Part shown: positions 49,478 through 62,326 of the stretch, one piece after another
Layout of the letters: each line of letters opens with the position of its first letter
Position numbering within the stretch: position 1 is the first letter of the stretch
Assembly (NCBI GenBank): GCA_008973525.1
Contig: WACJ01000123.1
Span: 124,001 to 188,000, forward strand
Direction of reading: 5' to 3'
Origin: Stenopsyche tienmushanensis
Lineage: Eukaryota; Arthropoda; Insecta; Trichoptera; Stenopsychidae
Length of the DNA: 64,000 bases
The notes under the pieces: generated by a model
Told to the model about the DNA's origin: nothing
Seen by the model: only the letters and a program-made list of their open reading frames with translations
The model's database searches: none
Program-made: the position numbers and the translations under genes

Positions 49478-50394
49478 ATGGGCGAGCCGTTCCGCAAGGG
49501 CGAGTCGTACTCGCCCAAGTCGTCTCCGCGAGGGGGCCGCTCGGGCGGCCAGGACTCGTCGGGGACGCTCAAGACCACCATCTCCCTCGGCAAGAACCCG
49601 TCGATTCTGCACTCGGGACCGTTCTACCTGATGAAGGAGCCTCCCGGTGAGCGACGCGAACCCGACGGAGCCTCCGGTCGGCGGGCGCCCCTCGGCGCGC
49701 GCCCGGAGGCGCCCGCCGCGCACCCGCGACTCGACTGACCGCGCTCCGTGTCCTTTCAGGAGAGTGCGAACTGACCGGCGCGACGAACCTGATGGCCTAC
49801 TACGGCCTCGAGCATTCGTACAGCAAATTCAGCGGCAAGAAGCTCAAGGAGCAGCTCTCGTCCTTCCTGCCGAACCTGCCCGGAGTCGTCGACGGCCCCG
49901 GCCAGCGCGACGACGGCACCCTCCGCTCCGTGATCGAGAAGCCGCCGATCCGCGGCAAGGAGCTCCTCCCCCTGACGAGCGCGCAGCTCGCCGGCTTCCG
50001 CCTGCATCCGGGCCCACTGCCCGAGCAGTACAGATACGTCAACGCGGCCCCCGTCAAGAAGCACAAGAACAAGCACAAGAAGCACAACAAGCACAAGGAC
50101 GGCGGCCCGACGAGTCAGGAGACGCAGATCCCAGGTCGGTCACCCCCTCCCCTCGGAGCCGATCTCCGGCGCCGGTTCGCACGCGTCTTACACGCTTCCC
50201 TTTGTATCGTTTCAGATGCCGTCGGTCAAGACACCCACGAAAAGAAGCACAAGAGCAAAAAGAGGCACGACGAAGAGAAGGAGAGAAAAAAAAGGAAAAA
50301 AGAGAAGAAAAGAAAAAAACAGAAACACAGTCCGGAGCACCCGGGCGGGATACGCAATGCGTCCGTCGGCGATGGCGGTGCGATTTCGATATAG
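49478..50394 (+). CDS. MED19: Mediator complex subunit 19
   Basis: Head-module-associated Mediator subunit linking transcription factors to RNA polymerase II in the nucleus. Three exons keep phase: 49478-49646, 49760-50134 and 50216-50394, giving 240 residues. The conserved core is unmistakable: SLGKNPSILHSGPFYLMKEP at the end of exon 1, ELTGATNLMAYYGLEHSYSK in exon 2, then LKEQLSSFLPNLPG, LRSVIEKPPIRGKELLPL and PEQYRYVN. The C-terminus is the typical Lys/His-rich tail (KKHKNKHKKHNKHKD, KKHKSKKRHDEEKERKKR). The start at 49478 (MGEPFRKGESYSPKSSPRGG) fits arthropod MED19; an upstream in-frame Met at 49127 would add 117 low-complexity residues. Intron 2 (50135-50215) is 81 bp with no in-frame stop. 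Confidence 0.93.
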
Positions 50395-52675
50395 GTCTCC
50401 GAGTTCCGTTTTTATATTTGATAAGTAATTTTATTAAAATAATTTTAAGGTATTTGTAATAAAGCGAAATTGAAATATTGTACAAATTCATGTTTTTATA
50501 TTTTTTTTAAGCTTCTATGAATCAGATCAATCTCCCAAAAGAGACAAATTCTTTGCAAGAAATTTGATAAAGAAAGTAGTTTCAGTCGGTCAGTCCCGTT
50601 CGCGAAACGAAGGTCCCGGGTACGACTCGCTCGAATCGAAATCCTTATTCAGTTTATGCGCATAAATAGCTCTCGCAGTGCATAATGTGGTTTTCATTTG
50701 TACTCCTTTTGACCGCACGTTAATATATTTTTAAAACAATCTGTAATATATACAGCGAGTGAAAATAAACTTTGTTTTAAAAAAGTTTTTCGGTTAAACA
50801 TTTCAACAGAAAAGTAATAAAACAGAAATAATCTTAGAATGGTTTATTTTGATTATTATACATTTTCAAAGACAAGTTTTAACTAACACATTACGTACTT
50901 GAAACATATTTTTACGAATGAGGATTTGTCGAAAGTTTTTTTGTGAATGAGCTCATTTCCAATAATTCATATGATGTTTCCCCATATGTAATTTGTTAAT
51001 ATTTAACCTAATAAAAAGTAGTGTTAGTCGGACACCACCTGTGACTCAAGCGACGAGAGTGCATATCGTTTTTATTGATATTACTTTAGTAAAATCTACA
51101 GGATTTTTTTTCAACTTAATGAGCGAGCATTGTGCTTCTAAATTTCATAGCTAATAAAGCTACTACATATTTGCAAAATATTTTGTGAACAGAAAACGTT
51201 TGACAAAAAGAATCCACATTCGCATATTGATAAACTGGTGAAATGAATTTTGAAAATTTCCAACAATTTCTATAAAAAACATTCAAATGATTTTTAAATT
51301 TTCTTCAAATATTCTCTTTATGCTTTGATTAATCTGTTTGCTGCTTTTTCATTGGATTTTCGAACTTCAAAATATCACCGTTGGGATTCGAACCTCTCAT
51401 GTTCTCATATTGATGAATATGATTGATTGTAGATACTGTAAATACTATCTTATTCAATGTATTAGTATTACATATATTTTTTTACGGCGCCTTAGTATGC
51501 AATGCAGAAAACAGTTAAAAGGATTGTTACACATTTTTGTTTACACTTTTGTGGTTTACATATTGAAGCAGGCGAAAGGTTTTAAACGAGGATACTCAAT
51601 AATGTCACCGATGTTATTTCAGCAAATACTTTACAGCACGTTTTAAATAAACTAGTCAACGTCTAGTATTATTGGTTATGGAAACCCTGTGTATTCTACA
51701 AATTTATTTGGAAAATATATGAAAGCCTATGAATCTTATTATCGACCATGTTGTAATTTTTCATGGCGTGTTTGGCTATATTCGTCATGTAATTCCATGC
51801 ATCAAATCTTTCGCAATACTTAAAACTTACTAGTTTAAGGCTTTCAGGCTAAAAGAATGATTTTAGTATGATTTCTTAAGTTGAGACTAAACTTATAATA
51901 AATAAAGTATAATCTAAGTACCAAAGATGCACATTTAAAAGTTGACGATCAATAAAAGCAATATTGACCGTAAGTGTTACTATTTTGGAGAATCCATAAT
52001 TTCAGCATTGTGTTAGGAGTAAATGTAAGTACCGCGGACCAAATAGGATTAATTTGTACATTGGACACGTTTAAAACTAGAAGGTTAGCACATCGCAGCA
52101 GAGGAACGTCTGTAAATATGATGAAACGTAATGAATGAGTTAGACTCGTATTCTCATAAATATTATTTTTAATATGTAAATTTATGTTACATTGATTAGG
52201 TGTTCTATCGAATAATTTACAAAATCATAACAACAAAAAATAACAAGCAAATATTAAATCGTTAATTCGTTTACTCCGCTATGTTGGGTGGCAGCAGAGA
52301 CAAGTTTTAATTTACAAAAGGAAATGGCATTAAAACAATTATTATTTAAAAGACCAAACCAAATATTAATTTATATATTAACTTTATATAAAATAAGCAC
52401 AAATATACAAATATTAATCACATAAACACATTCACATTTTGGCACATTTATGCCGTCTATGCTCACAGTGAAATTATTTCAATATATAAATGTATAAATA
52501 CAATAAATTGTATGTATAAAATTTTTTATAAAATATTACAGTTTCTTTCAGGCGCGCATTCGTGTAGAATTGAAGAGATTTTGAGGATGACACTTTGAAT
52601 AAGCAATGATAATTTTCGTTTTCGAAATATTGAATACATTGTCTATAATTCCATGTCTCGAGAATTTATCGAATG
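50395..52675. other. MED19 3' UTR, intergenic and LRRFIP 3' UTR
   Basis: AT-rich spacer between convergent genes. Likely poly(A) signal aataaa at about 50458 for MED19. No gene, repeat or RNA recognised in the remainder. Confidence 0.4.
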
Positions 52676-55600
52676 TCAAAGTTCTTTTAATAAAGTTGAT
52701 TTGGCATTCTTCAACTTGTCTAGACGTTTATTTAAATGACTATTTTCCGTTTCCAATTCTTCAACTCTGCTCTGTGCTTCCCTGGCCTGAAAATACACAT
52801 TTATTTTAATTCAAATAAAATGTAATACGTAGAGAATACATTTGGCTAGACAATGATTTGATTTTAGACAGTACTATTTAACTCTATCATGGCCGCATCA
52901 AAGGATCAGACCATTGAAATAGACAGACATAAAAATTCATTCTGCATATTCATTGATTATTATATGCTGCATTACCGGGCGCGATTTTGATGCATACATG
53001 GCATCATGCGGCCACAGACGGTCGAACCCGAGACGATACAGAATATGCATTACCCCGGCCATGAAAGTGTTAAATATTAAAATTGCTATTATAAAAGTCA
53101 AAATTAGATGTTATCGGATTCTCTTGTGCAAACAGATCGTTTATAGTAAATTCTTAAAAACATTCAACATTTTTTTTAATAAACCCAGTCAGAACATTTG
53201 AAAACTATTTAAAATAAACAAACTCTCAAACAAATCTATTCAAAAATACTAAGCTGCAGAAGTGTTTAGAATAGCACGCGTGAGAAATTAAAGCGTCAAA
53301 ACACTATTTTACAGGAAGAGATGAGTTCCGATAAGGCAATGTTATGTAGCATTCATCGTACGGCGTCTAGGAATTTTTTAGGAATAATTTTAGCACAGAG
53401 TTAAGATTCTGACTACATTTCGTATTTTATTTTTATAGATATATTCAATTTCGATATTTAAATGAGTTAATCTTACTAAATATTGCCTCGATGCTGAAAA
53501 TTCAAGTTATTTAGTCCAACATGTTAAAACAAATCATGTGATTCAAAATAATTAAAAAAGAAAAATTCAATCAAAATACATATTTACAGGTTTTATAAAT
53601 AAGAGGGATCAACGGAAAAACATATTTTTTTTAAAACCACTCGATTATTCAACGGTATTCTTATGGTTAAATATTAACAGCATTTGCAAATTTGTATCTT
53701 TTTAGTTTCAAAATAACTCGTATTTGGATGAACGAGAATTAATAACACATTAAAACTGGGTTCACACAAAAATAAAAGAGATGCACCCACAAAACTCCTT
53801 TCTTTTCAATCATGATCTAATAATTATTAATAATAATTATATTTAAATTCATGCAATCTTTTACAGCTTTGCTTCAAAGCTGATTCGTTCGCCTCCAACA
53901 ACCTTATGCGTTCCTCTGCATTTTTCATCTAAAAGATACAATGAAAAATTGGAACATGTTTTATTATTAAAAATGCATCCGCATTCGACTGCCATTGTAC
54001 CGTCTGCTAAACAAATTCAACGTTCAGATTTGTAAATAAAATAAACACTACAATCTGCGCGGACTAAAAAGGAATATTGAATTCATACACTTCAAAATTA
54101 AAGTTGTTAATCATTCAAAAACGGTTGCATAGTTGGATACATAAATTAAAATAATAAAAAAGTACCAATTTATTAGAATTTAATTATTGTCCCAGTTTTC
54201 CCAAAAGTCTATTTCCTGGTATTCCTGAAAAACAGTGTCGGGTACTTATAATATTGCCAGTAATTCTATTAAATAAAGCACAAATTATAATAAATGTTCA
54301 TCGGCTATCATACTCACTTTATCAATCAAACTGATCTATTTTTCAAATCGATTGACACTCTTCCGTACTGATAAACAGTACGTTGCAATTTAAAATATAT
54401 CGGAAGATGCCTTATCATACTGACAATCGCTCTTATGCTTCTAGAAACTTATCTTGTGTACACTAATTACAAACGGTCATCGACTGTCACAATTTTTCAT
54501 CGAATTGTAATGAAAATATGCTCAATTTAAAGGTGGAACCTCAAAAACATCGATCGCCTCATACCAGGCATTTTCCGTTGAGACTAACTTTAAAATTAAA
54601 TATAAATAATGCCTTCAAAAAATTGTTATAACATACTTCAATGTCAGCATTTTGATAAGTTCCAACTGCTTCAAAATAATATAAAGTCTAAATATTTTTA
54701 TTTCAATTTTACACGGTCAAAATGTTCCATGTATAGCAGACCCACGGTAATCCGGCACACCTTGTAATCCGACGTATGTACATATGTATGGTAAAGCTTC
54801 ATCAATGTAAAAAATGCTATTGAATATGGTGTAGCATGATGATCCACAATTTATGATACAAAAAATAACCGCGAGAACATTCAAAAGTTCGTCTCCACCT
54901 TTCCCAACTTTCAAGAAAGCCAAACATCCAGAGGTGGTGGAATATAACAAAAACGAAGACTTTGTAGCTAGTGAGGGATAGATAAAACGCAAAAATCGTC
55001 ACGGAATACATTCAATGAAGATTTATATAACTGCTATGGCCATTGTGTCTATGGCGATGATTCAATAATCTAAAAGCTTATGATGTCTTACGGTTTTCAT
55101 ATTTTTTCGGACTACAAGGGGTCGACAAATTGGACAATCCACTAATAAATCTAATGATTAAACAACGTTTTAAAATTTCTAAAATGAATGACGTTCTTAT
55201 TACTTCTCTTTGCAGTTTTCTCCGATCGCATTTCAATTCGTCCTCTACTTTTTCAGACTGCTCCATGGCACTTTTGTATCGAATTACTTGGCTCTCCAGT
55301 CTAGCGACTGTCGCTTGTAAAGTCAAAACGTCCTGTTCGGCTTTGGAAGCTCTGAATTTATAGTCTGCAACCAATTTTGAAGTTTCTCCTGTTTAAATAA
55401 AATTAGAATACCATAACATTTAATCAAACAGCATAAAAATATATTTAATCCAGTCCAAATTTGGATAACAATTTTATTTAACCTGTTAACCGGCCACATC
55501 TTCCTCTAATAACGCAATGTTTAATAAGTTTGTGGTTTTTTACGGATGCGTTTTTACATTAAGCCCGATGTATTTACTTTACAATTATTCAAATTTCCTT

Positions 55601-58600
55601 ATCTGTAGTTATAATTAATTGATAGACGCATACATAGTTTTTAAATATATATTCTTGTAAAAACCACTCACATACTTGGACATTTGGTTGGATGTATATA
55701 TAAGTACGAGCCGGTTGACAGGTTAATCAATTGACTTTATATTTTACTTGTTACAAATAATGAGATCAAATCTGATGTTAGTCCATACTCCTTTGCGGAA
55801 GTGGAAGAAAAAAAGAGGACATAGAAATTTATAAAAATCGTGTGCTACGATGACGGTTGAAAATAAAATGTCAGAGTCTATGCTGTCGCAATGAATGTGT
55901 ACAAATTGAAAATGCTATACAACATCGTGAAAAATCTCAAGCTGAAAAAAATCCATAACAGAGATGTAATTCGACAATACTAACTGTGGTGATCGAACGA
56001 ATCTGAGTCGCTGTCCGAAGCGTTCGTCGGGCCGTTGCGTGACGAACCGTGCGACGCGCTCTTCTTCTTCGCTCTCTCCTCTTCCAGCTGAGATTTCAGC
56101 TGACGAACTTCGGCAGTCAGCGCCTGCCGTTCCGAGCAGAGGGTCTGCAATCGCACATCTGAAAACAAAACGGAGGGTCGTTCGCCGATCGTCTTCGGAC
56201 GCGGGGCGGCATGATCGACGACGACCGCAAATCCAAAGACCTAGCGTCCCCCGTCCGGCGGCTTCGAGGGCCTCCCGGCCGGAGCGAGAGACGAGGGCGG
56301 CGCCGGGTCCGTCCCCGTCCGCTCCCTCCGCGGAGACGAGTTCCAGCCCGGCCTCCCGGATGCAGCGGTCGCGCAGGACCAGGGCCGCCGTGCACCTCTC
56401 CAGCTCCTCCTTCGTGGCTCTGCAGTCGCGCGCCAGACTGTCGCAGGCCCGACACTTGTCCCTGTGCTCGCGCTGAAAATTCGAGTCGTAATTTTTTCAA
56501 GCGATGATTTTTAAAAAAAAATAAAGCAGCAGGATCGAATCGTCACCTGCAGTTGCGTATGTTGCTCTTGGAGATCTTCCAATCTGTCCTTGAGCAATTC
56601 GAGCTGATATGAGAAGGAAGCTTTGTCGTTGTCCAACTGAGCGTTCAAAATCATGGCCTTTCGGAACTTCTCCTCCGCCTCCTTGAGCTCGCACTGCGGG
56701 AGAGAGGGCGCCGTGAGAGGGCGCCCGACGGGGGCCGTCCGGCCCGAGCGTCGCGCGCCGAGGGGGACTCACCTTCGCGTCTCTGAAGCCGCCCGTCTCC
56801 TCCGGCGAGTCCTCGGAGCTCCTCCTCGAGGAGCGGCGGGAGTCGGTCGTCGCCGCCGAGGGAGGCCTGCAGCCGACGCCGGCGACCGGCGCGACGGCCG
56901 CGACGCGGGGGCCCCGGACGTGGGCGTCTGTCGACGGAGCGGAGGAGTTAGAGGGGTGAGAGAAAAGAAAGCGGAGCCGCGAAAGGATCGGATCCGATTA
57001 CCCGCGTGCATGTCGAAGGCTCGGTCCGCGCTGTCCTCCTGCTCCCTCTGCTGCCTCTCGATCTCCTTCATGCGGATCTCCCTGGCCTCCGCCCTCGCCT
57101 GGCGCCTCGCGGCCAGCCTCGCCTCCGCCTGAAACCGTCGATCGATGAGTCCGAGCGGAAACCGAGACGCGACGGACGCGGCGAAGAGGCCTCACTTCGT
57201 CGTGGTCCTTTCCCAGGATCCCGACGATGCTGGCGTCCTCGCTCCCGTCGGGCGGGGCCCTCGCGGGGGCCTCGTCGTCGGCGAGGTCCGCGTCGTCGGG
57301 ATCCGCCATGTTCGCGGCGCGCTATCGGCGCTTATCTCGATCGCTTATCGGCGATAAGGGCCCCCCGCCGTCCGGCGGGCCGATCGCGACCAGAGTGCGG
57401 TCGGCGGGCGGACCGGGAGGGAGGGCGCGCGCGGAGCCCCGGACCGGAGTCCGGGGGGCGATCGGCTCTCTCCGCATTCCGACCGCGGAGACGAAACGGT
57501 CGTCGCGCGGAAGACTCGTCTTTTTAAATCGGGCGTCGGAGAGAGGGCGGTCTGAAATAGCTCTCGGTCGCAGGTTATAAATAGTCGAGCGCGCGGCGCG
57601 GAAGGGCGCCGGCCCTCGGGGGGGCGCCTCACCGGCGGCGAGTTTCCGTCTCGGACGATCGTCTCGCCGAAGTCGGGAGAGCGCAGACGAAGCGAGACGC
57701 CGAGGAACTGCGGCGCGACGCCCATGATCATCGCCAGCGCCAGGTTGACCATCGCGAGGTCGGAAGAGGACGGGAGCGCGGAGGAGCGCACCGGAGCGCA
57801 CTGGAGCGCACTGGAGAGCGCCGGAACGAAAGCCGATTCCCGCCGAAGGCGCCCGACGCGACTCGAACCCTCCGCCGGGAGCGCAGTCGGAGGCGACCTC
57901 GAGTCGGGAGCGATCCCTCGCCGCATCCTCACCTCCCGACACCGGACCATCGCGGAGTCGTCGAGATCGCCGAGTGCGCGACCCGGTTTCTAAAAGCGAA
58001 CAGCGCGAGTATTTTAAGCGAAACTATCGCGACCCGGAAACTAGAAAAACGGAACAATTCAAAAATATTCAGAAATCAAGTTGAAAAAGGCGACCGCACT
58101 TTTAAAATCCTGGACGAAGAAGGCGTCGCTGCGCTCGGCGACGCTTCGGCGGAAGGATCGCATAGACGATTAAAAAAAAAAATGCATCTTGGCCTCGTTT
58201 GAAATGTTAACATGACACAAATTGAGTCAAACACACGGACATTCTTCCGCATTGTGCATATATTTTAACAAACATCAGCAGATAATATTGAACATTCTGT
58301 ATGATTAAAATACATCTGACGATTGAATTCTTCCAAAACTCCTCTGAACACTGACTGCATTCCGAATCGATAGACGGAGCTATTGCAGACGCTCATACAA
58401 TACGAGCGAGCAAAAATACACTTCCATGATGCTCGCGAAGACTGACCGTACCTTCTCATTTTTATTTACAAAAATTTTCATGGAACACGGTCGATAGATT
58501 CGACAGGTGTTCTTAAATTTTAAATGATTTTTTTACATGAATATGAAATGGAAACATGGATATATGAACCATCGAATGCATTTTATTCGATTGAGAATAG

Positions 58601-58724
58601 AATACTACATTAATGCAGCGACTCCAGCGTCGAAGAGCAATACCTCCTTGGCGATCTGATCGAGGGCCTGATCCTCCGCCGAGAGTTTGGTCTGGGTTCT
58701 CTGACGCCTGCCGGACGAATCCAT
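52676..58724 (-). CDS. LRRFIP2: LRRFIP family (Flightless-I-interacting) coiled-coil protein
   Basis: Coiled-coil adaptor; vertebrate LRRFIP1/2 bind the leucine-rich repeats of Flightless I and act in Toll-like and Wnt signalling. One phase-consistent isoform of 403 residues uses exons 58724-58644, 57128-57002, 56927-56773, 56693-56547, 56472-56241, 56158-55985, 55388-55204 and 52786-52676. Hallmarks are MDSSGRRQRTQTKLSAEDQA, then AEARLAARRQARAEAREIRM and KEIERQQREQ, matching the LRRFIP N-terminus. KFRKAMILNAQLDNDKASF follows. The C-terminal coil reads KAEQDVLTLQATVARLESQV, EKVEDELKCDRRKLQRE and REAQSRVEELETENSHLNKR, ending at TGA. Exon 56158-55985 reaches a stop at 55980 if not spliced at CACCACA|gttagt. 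Exons are GC-rich in the 5' half and AT-rich in the 3' half. LRRFIP1 versus LRRFIP2 cannot be distinguished. Confidence 0.86.
52878..53073. mobile_element. TTAA-flanked MITE
   Basis: About 196 bp between TTAA sites with inverted ends: TTAACTCTATCATGGCCG on the left, and TTAACACTTTCATGGCCG as the reverse complement of the right. Noncoding; in an LRRFIP intron. The piggyBac-like target and the GGCCG in the arm link it to the elements at 9104 and 55478. Confidence 0.75.
53827..53928 (-). CDS. Alternative last exon of the LRRFIP gene
   Basis: Preceded by an acceptor (tcttttag), this exon encodes MKNAEERIRLLEANESALKQ then SCKRLHEFKYNYY and stops at TAA (33 residues). It starts in the same phase as the final exon at 52786 and its heptad pattern continues the coiled coil. 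Joining it to the exon ending at 55204 would give a 400-residue isoform. No donor in a compatible phase was found, so a terminal exon is more likely than a cassette. Confidence 0.6.
   Translation of the reverse strand: MKNAEERIRLLEANESALKQSCKRLHEFKYNYY
55478..55726. mobile_element. TTAA-flanked MITE
   Basis: About 249 bp with TTAA at both ends and inverted arms: TTAACCTGTTAACCGGCCAC on the left, and TTAACCTGTCAACCGGCTCG as the reverse complement of the right. Noncoding; in the LRRFIP intron between exons 55985 and 55388. Third member of this class in the window. Confidence 0.78.
57196..57309 (-). CDS. Alternative first exon of the LRRFIP gene (MADPDDADL form)
   Basis: Encodes MADPDDADLADDEAPARAPP, then DGSEDASIVGILGKDHDE, 38 codons ending at a donor (GAA|gtgagg) in the same phase 0 as the first exon at 58724-58644. 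Joined to the exon at 57128 it would give an acidic N-terminus in place of MDSSGRR. It lies only 67 bp upstream of the shared exon. Confidence 0.5.
57633..57752 (-). CDS. Possible third alternative first exon of LRRFIP
   Basis: A 40-codon segment starting MVNLALAMIMGVAPQFLGVS, ending at CCG|gtgagg in phase 0. It is hydrophobic, unlike the other first exons. It sits in GC-rich DNA where open frames arise easily, so a real exon is only possible. Confidence 0.25.
57770..57825. repeat. Short GC-rich tandem repeat
   Basis: About four imperfect units of the type ggagcgcactg / ggagcgcaccg in a row, in the GC-rich region upstream of the alternative LRRFIP first exons. Confidence 0.6.
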
Positions 58725-59660
58725 CTCTGCTCTTCCGTACGGGAGCCTGCGGAGCAAACCGAATCCATGTAGAGCGAGTAGAACGATCATCGTTAGTGAG
58801 TTTTCAATTGACATATGGAAACTTATTTTATAACATTTACACTACAACTTTACAACATGACATCGAGAGTCATCATCTAGGCGAAGGCGGGGGGACAGGA
58901 CGCAGTCTCTCTCGTCTCGCGATAGCATTTGAAAAATGATAGAGAAGAAAATGATCTCAACGTAGACGTTCGGATTATAAAAGTCCAGTCGGAATTCTTC
59001 GTCATTTTCATAATACAGATGACAGATGAATTCTGAGGAACGCGTTCGATCGATCGGTCTCTCTGAAGAGTTGCAGACGTTCGAGCGCGAATCCGATCCG
59101 ACGCCGAGGATCCGACGAGGTCGAAGACTCGCTCGGACGTCGGTCGGAGCCGGGCGAAACGCCGACAGACGGAACGATTCTTCGACGAAGAGACGGATCG
59201 ACCGAACGGAAGAGACGGAGAGCGGCCGCGTCCGGGGATCCGGAGAGGAGGGCGGAGTCGAGCGAGGGGCGTCGGGAATGACGCGTCGGCGAGGAGACGG
59301 ACCGGCAGGGGACGTCGCAGGGCTCCGGCGCGCCGGGGGGGCGGCCGAGAGCCGGGGTCGGCGAGGGCGGCGGGCGTCGGGCGCCGCCGAAGCTCTCCGG
59401 GGGTGCTTCGTCGCGAGACAGCGGGCGCGCCCCGCCGCTCGCGCAACTCGCCGCGCCGCGCGCTCGCGAGCGCGCATCCCGGCGATTCGCGAACGCGTCT
59501 TCCCTTTTTTTCCTGTCAACCCGACGGAAGATAAGCCAAACGAGACGATTCTCTCGTCGAAATCGTACACGATAATAATATTTCCGACGTCCTGTCGCGT
59601 ACGATCGTTCGATGCGAAAATTTAAAACTTTAAAAAGAGAGTTTTCGAGCAAAAAGTACA
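58725..59660. promoter_or_regulatory. LRRFIP 5' region with GC-rich island
   Basis: An acceptor-like tttgctccgcag upstream of the MDSSGRR start (about 58748) implies a 5' UTR exon further right. A CpG-rich island at about 59.04-59.51 kb is a good candidate for that exon and the promoter on the minus strand. The long open frames in it look like GC artefacts. Confidence 0.4.
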
Positions 59661-62326
59661 AAAATAAATATATTCCAGGGGAAAAAAGAATCTTTATCGG
59701 TATCCGGTTATTTGGAATGATGTTATTGATTTAATTTTCAAACAATCAGTTGTCCACTCTTTCGATTTTTTTTCACTGAGAGTTCGAGGACAATAGTACA
59801 GTTTGTTTGAATGAAACACCACCATTTCGATGGCACCTCATAGTTTATGGTTTAATAAATCTTAAAACGCGATCATAGAACTAGTCAATTGTACAAATGA
59901 TACGCACACCCGTCGAACACTTCGTTCTTATTGGGGTAATCCCAGGCCAATGCAAAATGTTATTATGTCGAAAATGTCCATTATCATTATGGTAAAAATA
60001 AAACAGTATTGTTTAGAGACTGAATTGCTTCATATATAGAGATAATTACGTAGACGGAATCGTCTACGGACTCGTATAATTATTTATCGGAGAGAGCGTT
60101 TTAAATATTACATTTTTTAGCAACCGCTCTCCGAACGTCGGACGTATAACTGACTTGACTTGGCTTTTAGCTAATCCTTTTTATGGAACTATTGCTTATC
60201 ATTTTTACATGTTTTTTCTTAGCGAATATATATGGTCGCCAATTACACCTCCTGTATGATTCGATTCCAAGATTATTCAGTTACGAGTCCAACCACTGAC
60301 CGCGAGACTACCTATTATTAATGTAATTCAAACATATATCATGAAAATAATGTAAACAGTTTCATTGTTGATTGCTAGCTTCACAATAAATTATCACTCG
60401 AGTGTAAAAGAATTCTTAAAAAAATCAGCAATTCATTTTTTTTTCGAATCAATTATTGTTGCTCTCTTTCGTATTTACACATAGATTTCAAAAAAATGAA
60501 TCCCAAAAGCATTAGAACGGTATTATTTATCTTAGTTTGTTATCTTGATATGTCATATAATTCAAAGAAAAAAACCCAGGTACCCGTTCACAATATTGCG
60601 TATGCACGTAGGGACCCACTTACAGGTATGGCAACTTAACGAGCTTAAAAAATAATTTTCTTTTAGGAAATTCTAAAACACAGGTGGCACAAAATTATTT
60701 TATTATGCCTCGATAGGAAGTAGTGCATATTTATAAATAAAAATGAGGGTTCGAATACTTGCTATATCGCGTCGTTTCAAAGACACATGTTGTACGAAAT
60801 GTGCACGTATATATACGGCTTGGGCGTCCAATAAGTCGGCACCTTTGCATTTATTATGACTTCAATATATTTTGAAATAGCTGATTAATTTGAGCATTAC
60901 GAGATTACGCATAATAGTACGCCTCGATTGAGTTTTAGCAATGTAAATACTTGTGAGCTATATTTAATTGTGGTTAAATTGATGATCGGTCATCGTTCAA
61001 CGTCTCATGCTAAAATTGTGCGCGAACTTAAATCGAAAAGTTCACGTCCAGGCGGACCGTGCCCGAACATACCTGACACCGATTTAAATTCAATGGTAGT
61101 TATAATAAGTCGGATCGAAGTTGGCTCGCGTCCAATTCATCAGTCGGGCTGTGGCATAGCTCCTGCAGACCGCGATCATGCTCGTTTTTTACCACCTTTA
61201 TTTTTTTAATACATTTTTGGAGGTTAAGTTTCTTTATTTTCATTTTGTAATAACCTATAAATATATTTAAAATTTATATATTTTCTTTTATGAAATAAAT
61301 CAAGTAAAATGATGGGACTGGATCCAACTGTCGGTGAATTTAATTCATATTCAATAAAATGTGTATAAAACAACTGTACATAACATATTATGTAAAAAGT
61401 AGTTTTACATGCAATTTTAGTTATACATCTTAGCATGTCAATTTTCTGTATGAAAAATGTTATTCGTATTTATTCAATAACATCTATAGCAGCAAAAAAA
61501 CACTTCCACGTCAGCGTTCAAGTATTTTTTTAATCTATAGTTTATCTAGAATATCTTGAAAGTTAACGAAGTACACTCGATAAAGTGTGTTCAACTTCTT
61601 AATAACATCTATAAATGTATTGGAATGTTGACATAATGCAGTACTACTCTAAATGGTTGTTATTTTAGACATCCCAATTGCAATTTGATTACTTATTTTG
61701 TTACAAATCCTCTTTTATGTATATTTTTGAAAATAAAATTGATTAAAATTGACTGTTGAAGTACACAGTATAAAGGCCGATTCAGAAAAGCAATGTTACA
61801 GAAACTATTTGTAATATAGTATAATAATAGAATAATTTAGATTATGTAATGCATTAGCAATAAATTTCCTTTTTATTCCACGACGATTGGGAAAATAAAA
61901 TTTAGAATGACAATTGACAACATGACTGTGACCGCTCTCCCTATTAAACTCTGAAGGGATTCGAGATGAACGATTTAAAAAAACTTTAGGTTTTGAATGA
62001 TTTTCATTGTGCACAGTTATACAATTTTGTTGAAAAATTTCTTTATGCAAATAATACACGACATACAAAAATATATGTAAATAATTTATTGTTTTAAATT
62101 TGTTAAAATATAGTGGAATGACTATTAATAAAGTGTGGAGATTTTTCTCTATGTAATTCTCTTGAATAATTTGAAATCTCTTGAATTCGTTTGAAAGATT
62201 TATAATAAAAAACTATTTTGTGACTTGTTATCGATTTAAGAAAAATAAAAATAACAATGTATCTTAAAACAAATACATATAATATAAGTCTTTCATGGAA
62301 CAAATTGTCAATAAAACCACAACAAA
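59661..62326. other. Intergenic between LRRFIP and OST48
   Basis: AT-rich. A frame at 60928-61209 (93 codons) has no recognised family. A sequence near 60821-60850 (ttgggcgtccaataagtcgg) faintly recalls mariner ends but no partner or transposase was seen. Otherwise empty. Confidence 0.35.

Noticed and set aside
48788..49723. Minus-strand 311-codon frame in the GC island before MED19
   Set aside because: Arg/Ala/Pro-rich with no domain; extends antisense into the MED19 first exon. Open only because of GC content.
58842..59661. Long open frames on both strands in the 59-kb GC island
   Set aside because: No family resemblance, both strands open, located where an LRRFIP 5' UTR or promoter is expected.
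60815..60850. Possible mariner terminal repeat
   Set aside because: Only a loose resemblance; no inverted partner or transposase nearby.
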